From Pseudomonas sp. SCB32 (GTDB taxonomy: Bacteria > Pseudomonadota > Gammaproteobacteria > Pseudomonadales > Pseudomonadaceae), in NCBI RefSeq assembly GCF_009189165.1, contig NZ_CP045118.1, forward strand, positions 4,898,001 to 4,962,000: a stretch of DNA of 64,000 bases. The letters run 5' to 3'. The position numbers and the translations under genes were made by a program. The notes under the pieces are model-generated. The model saw only the letters and a program-made list of their open reading frames with translations, ran no database searches and had not been told where the DNA came from. Positions 29,493 through 37,819 of this stretch are shown one piece after another. Positions within the stretch are counted from its first letter, which is position 1, and every line of letters starts with the position of its first letter.

Positions 29493-30473
29493 TCAAGCCA
29501 CCGGCACCAGCGTCACCCACCAGCGCGTCCGATACTGCGCACGCACTGGTAGGCTGCGTTGCAGGGCGGCAATGGCCTGCTCCGGCCGGTCCAGCGGGAA
29601 CACGCCGGAGATCGCCAGGTCCGCCACCGCCGGATCGCAACGCAACACCCCGGATCGGTAGCGCGCCAACTCCGCGCACAGACGGCCGAGTGTCCACTGC
29701 CGTGCCACCAGATAGCCGTCGCTCCAGGCCAGCGAATCGGCGTCCAGCGCCGTCTCGCCGTACAGCCCCTGGCGGTCGAAACGCACCTGGCGACCGGCGA
29801 CTATCACCTCGGTCGGCTCATCGCGCAGTGCCGGCGTGACGGCCACCGCGCCCTCCTGCACGCACAGCCGCGCATCGCTGCCATCCAGGCGCACGGCGAA
29901 GCGTGTGCCCAGCGCCTGTAGGCGGCCCAACGGAGTGTCTACCCAGAAGGTGCGGCGAGCCCTGTCCGGGCCGGTCTGCACCAGCATCTCGCCGCTGTAC
30001 AGGCGCACGCGGCGGACTTGCGAGTCGTAGGTGATATCCACGGCACTGTCGGTATTGAGCTGCAACCAACCGCCATCGGGCAGCGCAATGCGCCGGCGCT
30101 CGCCGACCGAGGTGCGCTGTTGCGCCAACCAGGGCGAATCACGCAGGCCGAAGGTGCCGCTGCCTACCACAGCCGCGCTGCTGGCGAGCAGCAACAGGCT
30201 CTTCAAGGCCCGTCGCCGCGCCGGATCGATCGCCGCTCGGCGCAGCGAGCGGCTGGCCACGGCCGGTGCGACGCCGCCCAGGCGTCCGTCGAAGAATTCC
30301 AGGCGCTGCCAGGCCTGCTCATGGGCCGGATCGGACGCCCGCCAGCGCTGGCAGGCAGCGATCTCGTCGGCGGCGGCCAGCCCGGAGGCCAGACGTACGC
30401 GCCAACCGATGGCCTGCTCCACCACCGAATGCTCCAGACGCGGGGCCGCGTCCACTGCGCCGCTGGGATTCAT
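29493..30473 (-). CDS. FecR-family anti-sigma/sigma-regulator
   Basis: 326 residues. The start MNPSGAVDAAPRLEHSVV overlaps the stop of the sigma gene (ATGA); a longer frame upstream is only the other-frame shadow of the sigma gene. A cytosolic anti-sigma domain (about 10-75, with the W-R-A-S-D-P-x-H-E-x-A-W pattern) is followed by one membrane helix (SLLLLASSAAVVGSG, about 90-105). A periplasmic FecR domain comes next (RRIALPDGGWLQLNTDSAV, GEMLVQ, VDTPLGRLQALGTRFAV). It holds the sigma factor until a loaded receptor contacts it through its STN domain. No receptor gene follows, unlike standard fecIRA-type loci. Confidence 0.9.
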   Translation of the reverse strand: MNPSGAVDAAPRLEHSVVEQAIGWRVRLASGLAAADEIAACQRWRASDPAHEQAWQRLEFFDGRLGGVAPAVASRSLRRAAIDPARRRALKSLLLLASSAAVVGSGTFGLRDSPWLAQQRTSVGERRRIALPDGGWLQLNTDSAVDITYDSQVRRVRLYSGEMLVQTGPDRARRTFWVDTPLGRLQALGTRFAVRLDGSDARLCVQEGAVAVTPALRDEPTEVIVAGRQVRFDRQGLYGETALDADSLAWSDGYLVARQWTLGRLCAELARYRSGVLRCDPAVADLAISGVFPLDRPEQAIAALQRSLPVRAQYRTRWWVTLVPVA

Positions 30474-31003
30474 GGGTAGAGCGCCTGGTAGCAATGGCTG
30501 AAAGCCTGGGTCATGTATTGCTGCACCGAGCTGAGCGAAACGCCCAGGCGCTCGGCGATCTGTGGATAAGGCAGGCCGTCGAGCTGCGACAGCAGGAAGG
30601 CGCTGCGTACCACCGGTCGCAGGCCGTCGAGCAGGCGGTCGATTTCCATCAGGGTCTCCAGCACCATCGCCCGCTCCTCGGTGGACGGCGCCTCGGCCTC
30701 GGGCTGCTGCGCCAGGCTGTCGAGCCAGGCGCGCTCCAGGCTCTGGCGGCGGAAATGATCGACCATCAGTCCGCGGGCGACGGTGGCGAGGAAGGCTCGG
30801 GGCTCGCGCAGGCCCTTGAGTTCGCTGCGACCGAGCAGGCGGACGAAGGTGTCCTGGGCGAGATCGGCGGCCTGGTGGCGGCATTCCAGGCGGCGATAGA
30901 GCCAGCCGAGCAGCCAGGAGTGATGGCCGGCGTAGAGCTCGCCGACCTGCGAATGGTGTGTAGCCGACGTCACGGGAGCCCCCTGCGCACGAACGCCCTG
31001 CAT
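30470..31003 (-). CDS. ECF sigma factor, FecI-like (iron starvation type)
   Basis: 177 residues. Region 2 is about 25-90 (YRRLECRHQAADLAQDTFVRLL) and region 4 about 120-170 (LSQLDGLPYPQIAERLGVSLSSVQQYM), a typical FecI/PvdS-class layout. It directs RNA polymerase to siderophore receptor genes when the paired FecR releases it. Gene order sigma then FecR with a four-base overlap is standard. A Fur-like box lies 30-48 bases upstream of its start. The logical partner in this window is the STN-containing receptor at 21993-24434, 6.6 kb away. Confidence 0.9.
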   Translation of the reverse strand: MQGVRAQGAPVTSATHHSQVGELYAGHHSWLLGWLYRRLECRHQAADLAQDTFVRLLGRSELKGLREPRAFLATVARGLMVDHFRRQSLERAWLDSLAQQPEAEAPSTEERAMVLETLMEIDRLLDGLRPVVRSAFLLSQLDGLPYPQIAERLGVSLSSVQQYMTQAFSHCYQALYP

Positions 31004-31032
31004 CGAGGCTCAGGTGAAACAAATCCTCAAAT

Positions 31033-31051
31033 GCGAAAACTTATCATTTGC
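31033..31051 (-). promoter_or_regulatory. Fur-like box upstream of the ECF sigma gene
   Basis: On the minus strand it reads GCAAATGATAAGTTTTCGC. I count about 12 of 19 matches to the Fur consensus, including the uninterrupted core AATGATAA. It is placed 30-48 bases before the sigma start, as expected for an iron-repressed sigma gene. Confidence 0.65.
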
Positions 31052-31107
31052 GCAAAGATGCCATGAGCAAGCCATCACGGCAAGGGCTGTGTGCGGGGAA
31101 ACAAACG

Positions 31108-31142
31108 TAGGGCGTACAACCGTTCGCGGTTGTACGCCGATA
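31108..31142. repeat. GGCGTACAACCG hairpin repeat, copy 1
   Basis: Perfect 12-bp stem (GGCGTACAACCG/CGGTTGTACGCC) with a TTCG loop, flanked by GTAG and AT. An identical 35-base copy lies at 42706-42740. A partial relative with CGTTATACGCCCTAC lies at about 31250-31264. The gap 31004-31291 holds this repeat, the Fur-like box and no gene. Confidence 0.85.
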
Positions 31143-31291
31143 GCCGGGCGCACCGGCGGTGCCAGGCCAAGCCCGGAGCCCCTTGAACCAGCGGCGTCGT
31201 GCTGGGTTCGGAGCCCGGACATCAAGACCAAACGGTGTAGAACGTCGAACGTTATACGCCCTACGCTCCCTGTCACATGGGAACAGGGAGC

Positions 31292-32077
31292 TCAGCGCAT
31301 TCCCCATCCATGACTCACCAACACCGACTGCCCGGTGAGTGCCGCCGAGGGGAAGCTGGCGAGGAACAGCACGGTCTGCGCCACGTCCTCGACGGTGGTG
31401 AACTCGCCGTCCACGGTGCCGCCAAGCATGACCTTCCTGACCACGTCCTCCTCACTGATGCCCAACTCCTTTGCCTGCTCGGGAATCTGCTTCTCCACCA
31501 AGGGTGTGCGCACGAAGCCGGGGCAGACCACGTGGGAGCGCACGCCATGCGGACCGCCTTCCTTCGCCAAAGTGCGGGCAAGGCCGAGCAGGCCATGCTT
31601 GGCGGTGACATAGGCGGATTTGAGCGGCGAGGCCTCGTGGGAGTGCACCGAGCCCATGTAGATCACCACGCCACCGCGTTTGGCCGGGTACATGTGACGC
31701 AAGGCTGCGCGGGTGGTGAGGAAGGCGCCGTCGAGGTGGATAGCGAGCATCTTCTTCCAGTCGGCGAAGGCGAAGTCCTGCAGCGGATTGACGATCTGGA
31801 TGCCGGCGTTGGAGACCAGGATGTCGATGCTGCCGAAGGTGGCGGCGACGCGGTCGATGCCGCTGTCGACCGCCTGCTCGTCGGTGACGTCCATCGCTAC
31901 CGCCAGGGCCTTGCCGCCAGTGCCTTCGATCTCATCCACCACCCGCTGGGCGGCGTCCTGCTGCAAATCGGCAATGGCCACTGCTGCCCCCGACCCGGCC
32001 AGGGTCAGGGCGACCTGTTTGCCAATGCCACTGGCCGCGCCGGTGACCACCGCGACCTTGCCGTTCAATTGCGTCAT
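31292..32077 (-). CDS. bdhA: 3-hydroxybutyrate dehydrogenase (SDR)
   Basis: 261 residues. TGAASGIG cofactor motif (about 12-19), [10 protein letters not shown], catalytic Ser in [18 protein letters not shown] (Tyr-x3-Lys), and the loop [19 protein letters not shown] that covers the active site in D-3-hydroxybutyrate dehydrogenases. The last residues LVSHGWGMR correspond to the family's conserved end. It oxidises 3-hydroxybutyrate to acetoacetate with NAD in ketone-body and PHB breakdown. No acetoacetate-CoA transferase or PHB genes are adjacent, and the neighbours are unrelated lipoproteins. GGAGGATG lies directly before the start. Confidence 0.9.
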   Translation of the reverse strand: MTQLNGKVAVVTGAASGIGKQVALTLAGSGAAVAIADLQQDAAQRVVDEIEGTGGKALAVAMDVTDEQAVDSGIDRVAATFGSIDILVSNAGIQIVNPLQDFAFADWKKMLAIHLDGAFLTTRAALRHMYPAKRGGVVIYMGSVHSHEASPLKSAYVTAKHGLLGLARTLAKEGGPHGVRSHVVCPGFVRTPLVEKQIPEQAKELGISEEDVVRKVMLGGTVDGEFTTVEDVAQTVLFLASFPSAALTGQSVLVSHGWGMR

Positions 32078-32104
32078 TTCATCCTCCGGGTTCTGCGTTG
32101 GACG

Positions 32105-32452
32105 TCAGTCGCGCACGAGCTGGATATCACCGTCGCGGTTCTGGCGGTACAGGGTATAGGGTAGCGTCAGCGTGTCGGCCACAGCGGACAATCCCATATC
32201 AATGACCGAATACGGCACCAGCGCAGGCATGTAGCGATAGCCTGAGCCACCGCGCTCGCCGGAGCCGCCATTCATCACGCACAGGTTGTAGACCACGCCG
32301 CCATAGACCCGCGGGATAGTGTCACCGCAATAGGTCCCCTTGAGATGAAGATCATCGACCTTGGCAACGTTGTCACTGGACAACGTACGCACCGAGCCGC
32401 ACCCCGTAACACCCGTCGCGATCAGCAACGCGGCGATCAAGCGATGGATCAT
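32105..32452 (-). CDS. YceK/YidQ-family lipoprotein, paralogue 1
   Basis: 115 residues. Lipoprotein signal MIHRLIAALLIATGVTGC with lipobox VTGC, then LKGTYCGDTIPRVYGGVVYNLC, and the end TLPYTLYRQNRDGDIQL. The family (YceK, YidQ; DUF1375) consists of small outer-membrane lipoproteins of unknown role with a conserved Cys pair and P-Y-T-L-Y motif. The start at 32452 was chosen because it opens the signal peptide. It is a tandem partner of the next gene, with 56 bases between them, and closely similar to it. Confidence 0.82.
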   Translation of the reverse strand: MIHRLIAALLIATGVTGCGSVRTLSSDNVAKVDDLHLKGTYCGDTIPRVYGGVVYNLCVMNGGSGERGGSGYRYMPALVPYSVIDMGLSAVADTLTLPYTLYRQNRDGDIQLVRD

Positions 32453-32508
32453 GATTCGACTCCCTTTCAACGAATGGCTCACCCGCCTGAGCGGGGAGGC
32501 TGCCCCAC

Positions 32509-32847
32509 TCAGTCGCGACGCAGCTCGATACTCCCGTCGCGATGCTGGCGGTAGAGCGTGTACGGCAGGGACACCGTGTCGGTCACGCCGGACAGCAACA
32601 TGTCCGCCAGCGGCCAGATCACAGTGGCACCGCTGACGCCGCCGCGCGGAACGAAGCGCTCGCCGTGCATCCAGCACAGGTCGTAGGTCACGCCGCTGTA
32701 GACCCGGGGAATGACATCGCAATAGGTGCCCTGGAGCTTGATGTCGCTGGCATTGACCACCTCGTCGCTTCCCAGGGTGTGCAACGAACCGCAGCCGGAC
32801 AGACCGACGGCGAGCAGCAATAGAGCGGTCATTCGAATGTGCATCAT
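32509..32847 (-). CDS. YceK/YidQ-family lipoprotein, paralogue 2
   Basis: 112 residues. Signal MMHIRMTALLLLAVGLSGC (lipobox LSGC); LQGTYCDVIPRVYSGVTYDLC and SLPYTLYRQHRDGSIEL align with the neighbouring paralogue, so the two arose by tandem duplication. The middle parts, which face the pocket in this family, differ (FVPRGGVSG against GERGGSGYR). GGAAAGG upstream of the ATG is a good ribosome binding site. Function unknown. Confidence 0.82.
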   Translation of the reverse strand: MMHIRMTALLLLAVGLSGCGSLHTLGSDEVVNASDIKLQGTYCDVIPRVYSGVTYDLCWMHGERFVPRGGVSGATVIWPLADMLLSGVTDTVSLPYTLYRQHRDGSIELRRD

Positions 32848-32881
32848 GGTGTCCTTTCCTCTTCTTGCGTGAAGCGTTCCA

Positions 32882-34015
32882 TCACCAGCCCTTGAGCTGG
32901 TCCCAGCGCCAGTTACGGTACTGGTAGATCAGTGTACCCAGCAATCCATACGCCGCGGCCATGGCAAGGAGGATGAGAATCCTGTCAGCCACGGCCGATA
33001 ATGGCAGGTTCATCTGGTTCATCTCCACCACGGCGCGGATCGCCCAGGTGGAGGGGATCGCGTCGGCCAGCAGTTGCACCCACTGCGGCATGGCCTGGGG
33101 CGGCCAGGTGAAGCCGGCCATGTAGAACAGCGGCAGGGTGATGAAGGTCATGGTCAGGTAGACCGCCTCCTCCGAGGGCAGCAACTCGGCGACGAACTCG
33201 CTCATGGCGATCACCGCCAGCAGGAACGGCAGCACCAGCCCCATCAGCATGAAGAACGAGGCGGTCTGCCGGTAGCCCATCATCCACGGCCAGATCACGT
33301 AGAAGAGCATCGCCAGCACCGTCCAGATCAGCAGTTGCGCGGCGTAGCGGCCGAAGCGCGTGGAGGTTGGCTGGCGTAGCGAGCGCGGGGTGCCGCCGCG
33401 CAGGTTGAGGTTCACCCGCGTGCAGGAGAGCAGCAGGCTGTGCTGCAGGATCAGCGTCACCAGCCCTGGCAGGACGATGGCGGCGAAGCTGGTGCCGGGG
33501 TTGAACAAGTCAGTGAGCTGGCCAACCGCCGGTTGCAGCAGGACGTTCGCCTGGGTCTCGGAGAAGCCGCCGCGCATCAGCCGCTCGCGGTTGTAGCGCA
33601 GCGACAGCTCGGCGTAGGTGGCGCTGATGTCCTGCTGGATCTGCCCGTTGGCCATGCGGTTGGTGGCGTCGCCAAAGATCGGCACGGTGACCGACTCGCC
33701 GCGCAGCACGCGCTTCTCGAAATCCAGCGGAATCACCACGATGGCGAACAGCTTGCGCCAGGCCAGGTCGTGCTGGGCCTCGGGCAACTGGTCGTAGCCG
33801 ACCGTGGCGATCTTCGGCGCGGCGTCGAGCAGGCGTATCAGTTCGCGGGAAACCGCGCTGTGGTCCATGTCGATCACCGCCACCGGCAGGTCGTTCATGG
33901 TGCGGTGCGCGTAGGGCAAGGTGGTGAGTGCCACGGACAGCACCATCAGCAACCACAGCGGCTTGCCCAGCATGTTGGCCAGGGATTCGCGGAAGACGTT
34001 CCAGAAGTTTTCCAT
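32882..34015 (-). CDS. ABC-2 type transporter permease (YhhJ/YbhR-like)
   Basis: 377 residues: one N-terminal helix (PLWLLMVLSVALTTL), a large periplasmic domain (about 45-180, starting VAVIDMDHSAVSRELIRLLD) and five C-terminal helices, including FYMAGFTWPPQAMP, where ABC-2 permeases have their re-entrant turn. It is the third gene of the HlyD-permease-permease operon read leftwards. No ATP-binding subunit is encoded in the operon or nearby, although ABC-2 exporters need one. Nine bases separate it from the preceding permease gene. Confidence 0.85.
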   Translation of the reverse strand: MENFWNVFRESLANMLGKPLWLLMVLSVALTTLPYAHRTMNDLPVAVIDMDHSAVSRELIRLLDAAPKIATVGYDQLPEAQHDLAWRKLFAIVVIPLDFEKRVLRGESVTVPIFGDATNRMANGQIQQDISATYAELSLRYNRERLMRGGFSETQANVLLQPAVGQLTDLFNPGTSFAAIVLPGLVTLILQHSLLLSCTRVNLNLRGGTPRSLRQPTSTRFGRYAAQLLIWTVLAMLFYVIWPWMMGYRQTASFFMLMGLVLPFLLAVIAMSEFVAELLPSEEAVYLTMTFITLPLFYMAGFTWPPQAMPQWVQLLADAIPSTWAIRAVVEMNQMNLPLSAVADRILILLAMAAAYGLLGTLIYQYRNWRWDQLKGW

Positions 34016-34024
34016 GCGCTTTCC

Positions 34025-35197
34025 TTACGCCGGGCTCAGGTCGAGGCGCCGGCGCAGGCGCATCTTGGCGATCATGTAGGCGACCAGCGGATACAGCAGC
34101 AGCTTGCAGCAGGTGTACAGGCCCGACTCGGCCGGCGCCTTGCGCAGGAACTGGTCGAACAGGCCATGCAGGGTGTGGGTCAGCGGCTCGGCCTCGGCGA
34201 TCACCCGGGCGATCTGCGGCATCGCCAGCTCCGGCAGCAGCACGCCGGAGTAGGTCTGCGCCAGGCCGATCAGCAGGCCGATCAGCGAATAGGCGCTGAA
34301 GCGGTTGGCAGTGAAGATGAACAACACCAGCCCGAGGCTTTGCGCCGCCGCCACGTAGCAGACGGCGATCGCCAGCATCCACCAGGGATTGCCGTTGATC
34401 CGTGCGCCGTTGAGCTCAACCAGCAGGAACAGCTCCACCATCAGCAGCGTGCTGAACAGCAGGGTGTAGGGCGCCAGTTTGCCCAGTAGGCGCACGCCGA
34501 GGGCCTGGGCGCGCAGGATATGTGGCGAGGATGCGCGCAGCTCCGGCGCCTCGCGGGCCAGCACATGGACGGTGGCAACGATCACGAAGAGCTGCAGCAG
34601 GTGGACGATAGCGGCGAACTGCTGGAAGTAGATGTAGTTGCCGCTGGCGTTGAACAGGCTCTCGTAGGACACCGCGACGCTCGCCAGCGCCGGCATCGGG
34701 CGGTCCATGCCGACTGCCAGGCGCGGGCGCAGCTCGGCGTTGACCGAACTCATCAGCCCGCTGAAGTCCTGGGTCGAGTAGAAGCCGGCGGAATAGAACA
34801 GCGAGTTGTAGTACAGCTCGGCGGTGGGCTGGCGGCCGGCCAGCGCGTCGGCCTCGAAGTCGCGCGGGATGTACAGCAGCGCATAGTCATCGGCCATGCG
34901 CAGCCGGCGCAGCCCTTCCGGCAGACCGCCGCCGAGCACCTCGACCTTGGCGTGGGAGCCGGCGTCCAGCTCGCGGACGATCTGTCGCGACAGGCTGCTG
35001 TGGTCGGCATCGACCACCGCCACCGGCATATCCAGCAGGGTGCCTGCCTGGTACACGCCGCTGATCACCACGAACAGCAACAGCGGCCAGAGCCAGCCGA
35101 GCCAGTGGATGGTCCAGCTGCGCAGGGCGACCCGCGTTTCGCTGCCAAAGGCCTGGGCGAAACGCAGCAGGTTGCGCCTTACTGCTGCCAGTGCCAC
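34025..35197 (-). CDS. ABC-2 type transporter permease, paralogue
   Basis: 390 residues with the same layout as its neighbour: a first helix (WLGWLWPLLLFVVISGVYQ), a periplasmic domain beginning MPVAVVDADHSSLSRQIVRELD, and C-terminal helices with LIGLLIGLAQTYSGVLLP. The start is a GTG 19 bases inside the end of the HlyD gene, so the two are translationally coupled. The pair probably forms a heterodimeric channel. The last residues (MRLRRRLDLSPA) are basic and cytosolic. Substrate unknown. Confidence 0.84.
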   Translation of the reverse strand: MALAAVRRNLLRFAQAFGSETRVALRSWTIHWLGWLWPLLLFVVISGVYQAGTLLDMPVAVVDADHSSLSRQIVRELDAGSHAKVEVLGGGLPEGLRRLRMADDYALLYIPRDFEADALAGRQPTAELYYNSLFYSAGFYSTQDFSGLMSSVNAELRPRLAVGMDRPMPALASVAVSYESLFNASGNYIYFQQFAAIVHLLQLFVIVATVHVLAREAPELRASSPHILRAQALGVRLLGKLAPYTLLFSTLLMVELFLLVELNGARINGNPWWMLAIAVCYVAAAQSLGLVLFIFTANRFSAYSLIGLLIGLAQTYSGVLLPELAMPQIARVIAEAEPLTHTLHGLFDQFLRKAPAESGLYTCCKLLLYPLVAYMIAKMRLRRRLDLSPA

Positions 35198-36150
35198 AGC
35201 GCGCTCATCCCGGGACGCAGACCTTCCACCGGCTTCTCGGGGTAGAGCCGCACCTCGAAGGTTTTCAGATCGAAGTCGCCGGTGGCGCGGGTGGCGCGCT
35301 TGGTGGCGAAATCGCCGAGCGGTGCGATGTAGCTGACCTTGGCCGTCACCGAAAGGTTCTTCAGGGCCGGCACCTGGATCGCCACTTCGTCGCCCTTGTT
35401 CACGTCGGCGAGGATGTCTTCACGCAGGTTGAACACGAAGTAGGCGTCGGATAGCCGCACCAGCGTCAGCAACGGACTGTAGGCATTGACCAGTTCACCC
35501 TGCTCCGCCGGGATCGGCCCCACCTCGCCGTCCACCGGCGCCACCACGTTGAGGTCGTCGGTCTGCGCCTGCAGTTCGAGTATCTGCGCATCGGCCCTGC
35601 GCACCGCCGCTTCCAGCGCGCGGCGACGTTCCTCGCGATCACCCTGGTTGCCCTGGTCAAGATTGGCCTGGGCCTCGGCGACGCGATTGCGCGCCACGTC
35701 GCGGCCACGGCGGGACAGGTCCAGCTGCGCCTGGGAAACGAAACCGCGCCCGGCCAGCTCTTCGTTGCGCTGGTACTCCAGGTCAGCGTTGCGCAGCTCG
35801 GCCTGGGCCTGGGACAGGCTGGCCTGCAGGGCGCGCAGGGTTTCCTCGCGGGTACCGTGGAGGGATTCGTCAAGGTTGGCCTGCACCTGGTTGCGTGCGG
35901 CACGCAGGGAGTCCAGCTGGGCCTGCAGCTCAGGGCTGCTGAGGGAAATCAGCACCTGGCCCTGCTTCACATCGTCGCCGCGGCGCACGTGCAGCACTTC
36001 GACCCGGCCCTTGGCCTTGGAGGCGACGATGACGTCGGTGGCGTCCGCCTCGCCCTGCAGCAACAGGGGTTGCGCGTGCAGACGCAGGTACAGTGTGATG
36101 GCGATGATCACCAGGATCAGCAGGGGTGCGAACAGCTTCCATCCCTTCAT
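35179..36150 (-). CDS. HlyD-family membrane fusion protein (YhiI-like)
   Basis: 323 residues from the ATG at 36150 (MKGWKLFAPLLILVIIAIT), which opens the membrane anchor and has GAGGAAG upstream; the frame continues 15 codons further but without a better signal. Lipoyl half (GRVEVLHVRRGDDVKQGQVL), a long helical hairpin (about 85-215, rich in Glu, Arg and Gln), second lipoyl half (VVAPVDGEVGPIPAEQGELV) and barrel. First gene of the operon; it links the two ABC-2 permeases to an outer-membrane channel, which is not encoded here. Confidence 0.87.
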   Translation of the reverse strand: MKGWKLFAPLLILVIIAITLYLRLHAQPLLLQGEADATDVIVASKAKGRVEVLHVRRGDDVKQGQVLISLSSPELQAQLDSLRAARNQVQANLDESLHGTREETLRALQASLSQAQAELRNADLEYQRNEELAGRGFVSQAQLDLSRRGRDVARNRVAEAQANLDQGNQGDREERRRALEAAVRRADAQILELQAQTDDLNVVAPVDGEVGPIPAEQGELVNAYSPLLTLVRLSDAYFVFNLREDILADVNKGDEVAIQVPALKNLSVTAKVSYIAPLGDFATKRATRATGDFDLKTFEVRLYPEKPVEGLRPGMSALWHWQQ

Positions 36151-36235
36151 GGGCTCGGTCTTCCTCGGCGGCCGGATGCACCGATGGTAGTGCATCCGAC
36201 CACGCTGCGGCGGGCCGGAATCAACGCCTGTGCAA

Positions 36236-36715
36236 TCAGCGCTCGTCGTCGCTGATCAGGTCACGCTCGCCGCTGCGCTGCGGCGAGGCGGGCGATGGGA
36301 AGCGCGAGGAGGCATAACGCACCACCAGGATCGCCAGCGCCAGCAGCAACAGGGCTACCGAAACCAGGATGATGCCGTCGTCGGGCACATGGTTGTGCTG
36401 GATGTCGGCGATCATCAGGCGGGTCAGCGCGGTCATCGCCACGTAGATCAGGAAGCGCACCGGCATGTGGTTGGTCTTGAAATAGATACCGACCATCGCG
36501 CCCAGCTCGAGGTAGATGAACAGCAGCAGGATGTCGTCGATGCTCGCATGGCCCTTGCTCATCATCTCGCCGAACGCCACCGCCGCCGACCAGAACACCG
36601 AGCCGCCGATGGCGAACAGCGCCAGGTAGTGGAAGCCCTCCACCAGCAGATTGCCCAGGGATTCGGCACAGCCGTGCATCCGTTCGCGCAGGCGCTCGGC
36701 CCAGTCCAGTTTCAT
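36236..36715 (-). CDS. psiE: Phosphate-starvation-inducible protein PsiE-like membrane protein
   Basis: 159 residues from the ATG at 36715, which has GGAG nine bases upstream; the in-frame ATG at 36724 directly abuts that GGAG and is less likely. Four membrane helices (about 25-45, 60-80, 85-105, 115-135) and the family stretch IYLELGAMVGIYFKTNHMPVR. PsiE is an inner-membrane protein of unknown biochemical role, induced by phosphate limitation in E. coli. No Pho box was recognised upstream here. The tail (PSPASPQRSGERDLISDDER) is hydrophilic and cytosolic. Confidence 0.83.
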   Translation of the reverse strand: MKLDWAERLRERMHGCAESLGNLLVEGFHYLALFAIGGSVFWSAAVAFGEMMSKGHASIDDILLLFIYLELGAMVGIYFKTNHMPVRFLIYVAMTALTRLMIADIQHNHVPDDGIILVSVALLLLALAILVVRYASSRFPSPASPQRSGERDLISDDER

Positions 36716-36897
36716 TGGTCGCATCTCCGTGTCGTAAAGGATTCTTCGCGTAATACCCGCCGGTCAGAGCCTGCAAGCACTACGCCATTGATCTTGCGCA
36801 GTCATGTCAGCGATCCACTGCGGCAACATGGCGGCGAACTTTTCCGGTGGCCCTCCGGTCCATCCAGAGGCACGCCCACAACAGGCAGGACCGATTC

Positions 36898-37179
36898 ATG
36901 GAAAGTCCCTTTCAGGTACTGACCGACGCCTTCCAGCAGCAGTACCGCGTCAACTTCAGCCTCGAACGGCTCGACGGCAGCATCATGCTCACCCTCTCCA
37001 CCGAGGACGGCGTCGCCGCGCGTCGCATGATCCGCAGCAGCCAGTTGCAGGACCCGGAGCAGCTACAGCAGGTCATCCAGAGCGTCCGTTTCGGCATCGC
37101 CATCGAGCACGGCCGCATCGCGCCGCAATTGCTGGCCACGATGGCTGGCAGCGGCCACGGTCTGCTCATCGCGTCCTAA
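36898..37179 (+). CDS. DUF3509-type small protein
   Basis: 93 residues, soluble, without signal peptide. It starts MESPFQVLTDAFQQQYRVNFS, with a beta-rich middle (LDGSIMLTLSTEDGV) and R-M-I-R-S-S-Q-L before the last helix. DUF3509 proteins are small, Pseudomonas-restricted and of unknown function; several copies per genome are usual. The ATG at 36898 follows GGCAGGACC, a plausible ribosome binding site. It is isolated, with an inverted repeat downstream at 37216-37264. Confidence 0.75.
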   Translation: MESPFQVLTDAFQQQYRVNFSLERLDGSIMLTLSTEDGVAARRMIRSSQLQDPEQLQQVIQSVRFGIAIEHGRIAPQLLATMAGSGHGLLIAS

Positions 37180-37215
37180 GCCAATTTCCTACCTTCTGGA
37201 GATTTCTGACTGACG

Positions 37216-37264
37216 GCGCCCTGCTCCGGTCACGTCGGAGCAACTGCGCGCGCCAACAGGGCGC
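37216..37264 (+). terminator. Inverted repeat after the DUF3509 gene, possible terminator
   Basis: GCGCCCTG (37216) pairs with CAGGGCGC (37257), and inside it GCTCCG (37223) pairs with CGGAGC (37236). No T run follows. The remaining gap to 37378 shows no gene. Confidence 0.4.
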
Positions 37265-37378
37265 GCGCACCACTTCGGGCCGCCGCAATAGTGGCCGAAT
37301 ACCGGCATTCCTCTTCGCTGCGTCTAGGCTTCTGGCGAATGGTTCGCGCATGAGCAGTAGCATTGCGCGATCACTTTA

Positions 37379-37394
37379 CTGTATAAATAAACAG
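37379..37394. promoter_or_regulatory. LexA (SOS) box upstream of yebG
   Basis: CTGTATAAATAAACAG is a perfect CTG-N10-CAG palindrome with the AT-rich centre of gamma-proteobacterial LexA operators. It lies 45 bases before the yebG start. Confidence 0.9.
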
Positions 37395-37438
37395 TAATTT
37401 CCACACTCCCAACATAGAGAAGGCTTACGAGGTGATGA

Positions 37439-37705
37439 ATGGCCGTCGAAGTGGTGTACCGCAGCAGCCGCGATCCGGAGCGCCTGTTCATGGATAAGGC
37501 AGAAGCCGACCGGCACGACAAGATGCTGGAGCTGGCGGAAACGCTGGCTGAGGTACTGCAGAAGGCGGTGCCTTCACTGAAGGAGGACCAGGTCGAGGAG
37601 ATCGGCATCTTCATGGCCAAGAACCGCGACGCCTTCGCCCGCGCCTTCAAGAACCAGCCCGACGCGCTGAACGAGATTTTCAGCGAGGCGGCTGCCGAGG
37701 AGTGA
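37439..37705 (+). CDS. yebG: SOS-inducible protein YebG
   Basis: 88 residues: MAVEVVYRSSRDPERLFMDK, then A-D-x-x-D-K-M-L-E-L-A-E-x-L and a helical C-terminal part (EEIGIFMAKNRDAFARAF) as in E. coli YebG. The protein is a small, DNA-damage-induced factor of unknown biochemical role. A perfect LexA box upstream supports the assignment. GAGGTG precedes the ATG. It is monocistronic; a REP palindrome follows 45 bases after the stop. Confidence 0.9.
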   Translation: MAVEVVYRSSRDPERLFMDKAEADRHDKMLELAETLAEVLQKAVPSLKEDQVEEIGIFMAKNRDAFARAFKNQPDALNEIFSEAAAEE

Positions 37706-37750
37706 GGCAGTCCATCGCGGACGGACTCCGGGATCGCGCCGAGCGTTCCC

Positions 37751-37798
37751 TGTAGGAGCGGGCCATGCCCGCGATCGCGGACAAAGTCCGCTCCTGCA
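37751..37798. repeat. REP-type palindrome TGTAGGAGCG...CGCTCCTGCA
   Basis: Third copy of this palindrome family in the window. Its right half (GCGGACAAAGTCCGCTCCT) is the same half seen in the composite repeats near 2098-2116, which shows that halves are shuffled between repeat types. It lies between convergent genes. Confidence 0.85.
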
Positions 37799-37819
37799 GC
37801 CTGAGTTCAGCCCCGGATT

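Noticed and set aside
29493-31022. 509-codon continuous frame as one long FecR protein
   Set aside because: The part above 30473 is the antisense-frame shadow of the sigma gene on the same strand; the ATG at 30473 overlapping the sigma stop is the standard FecR start.
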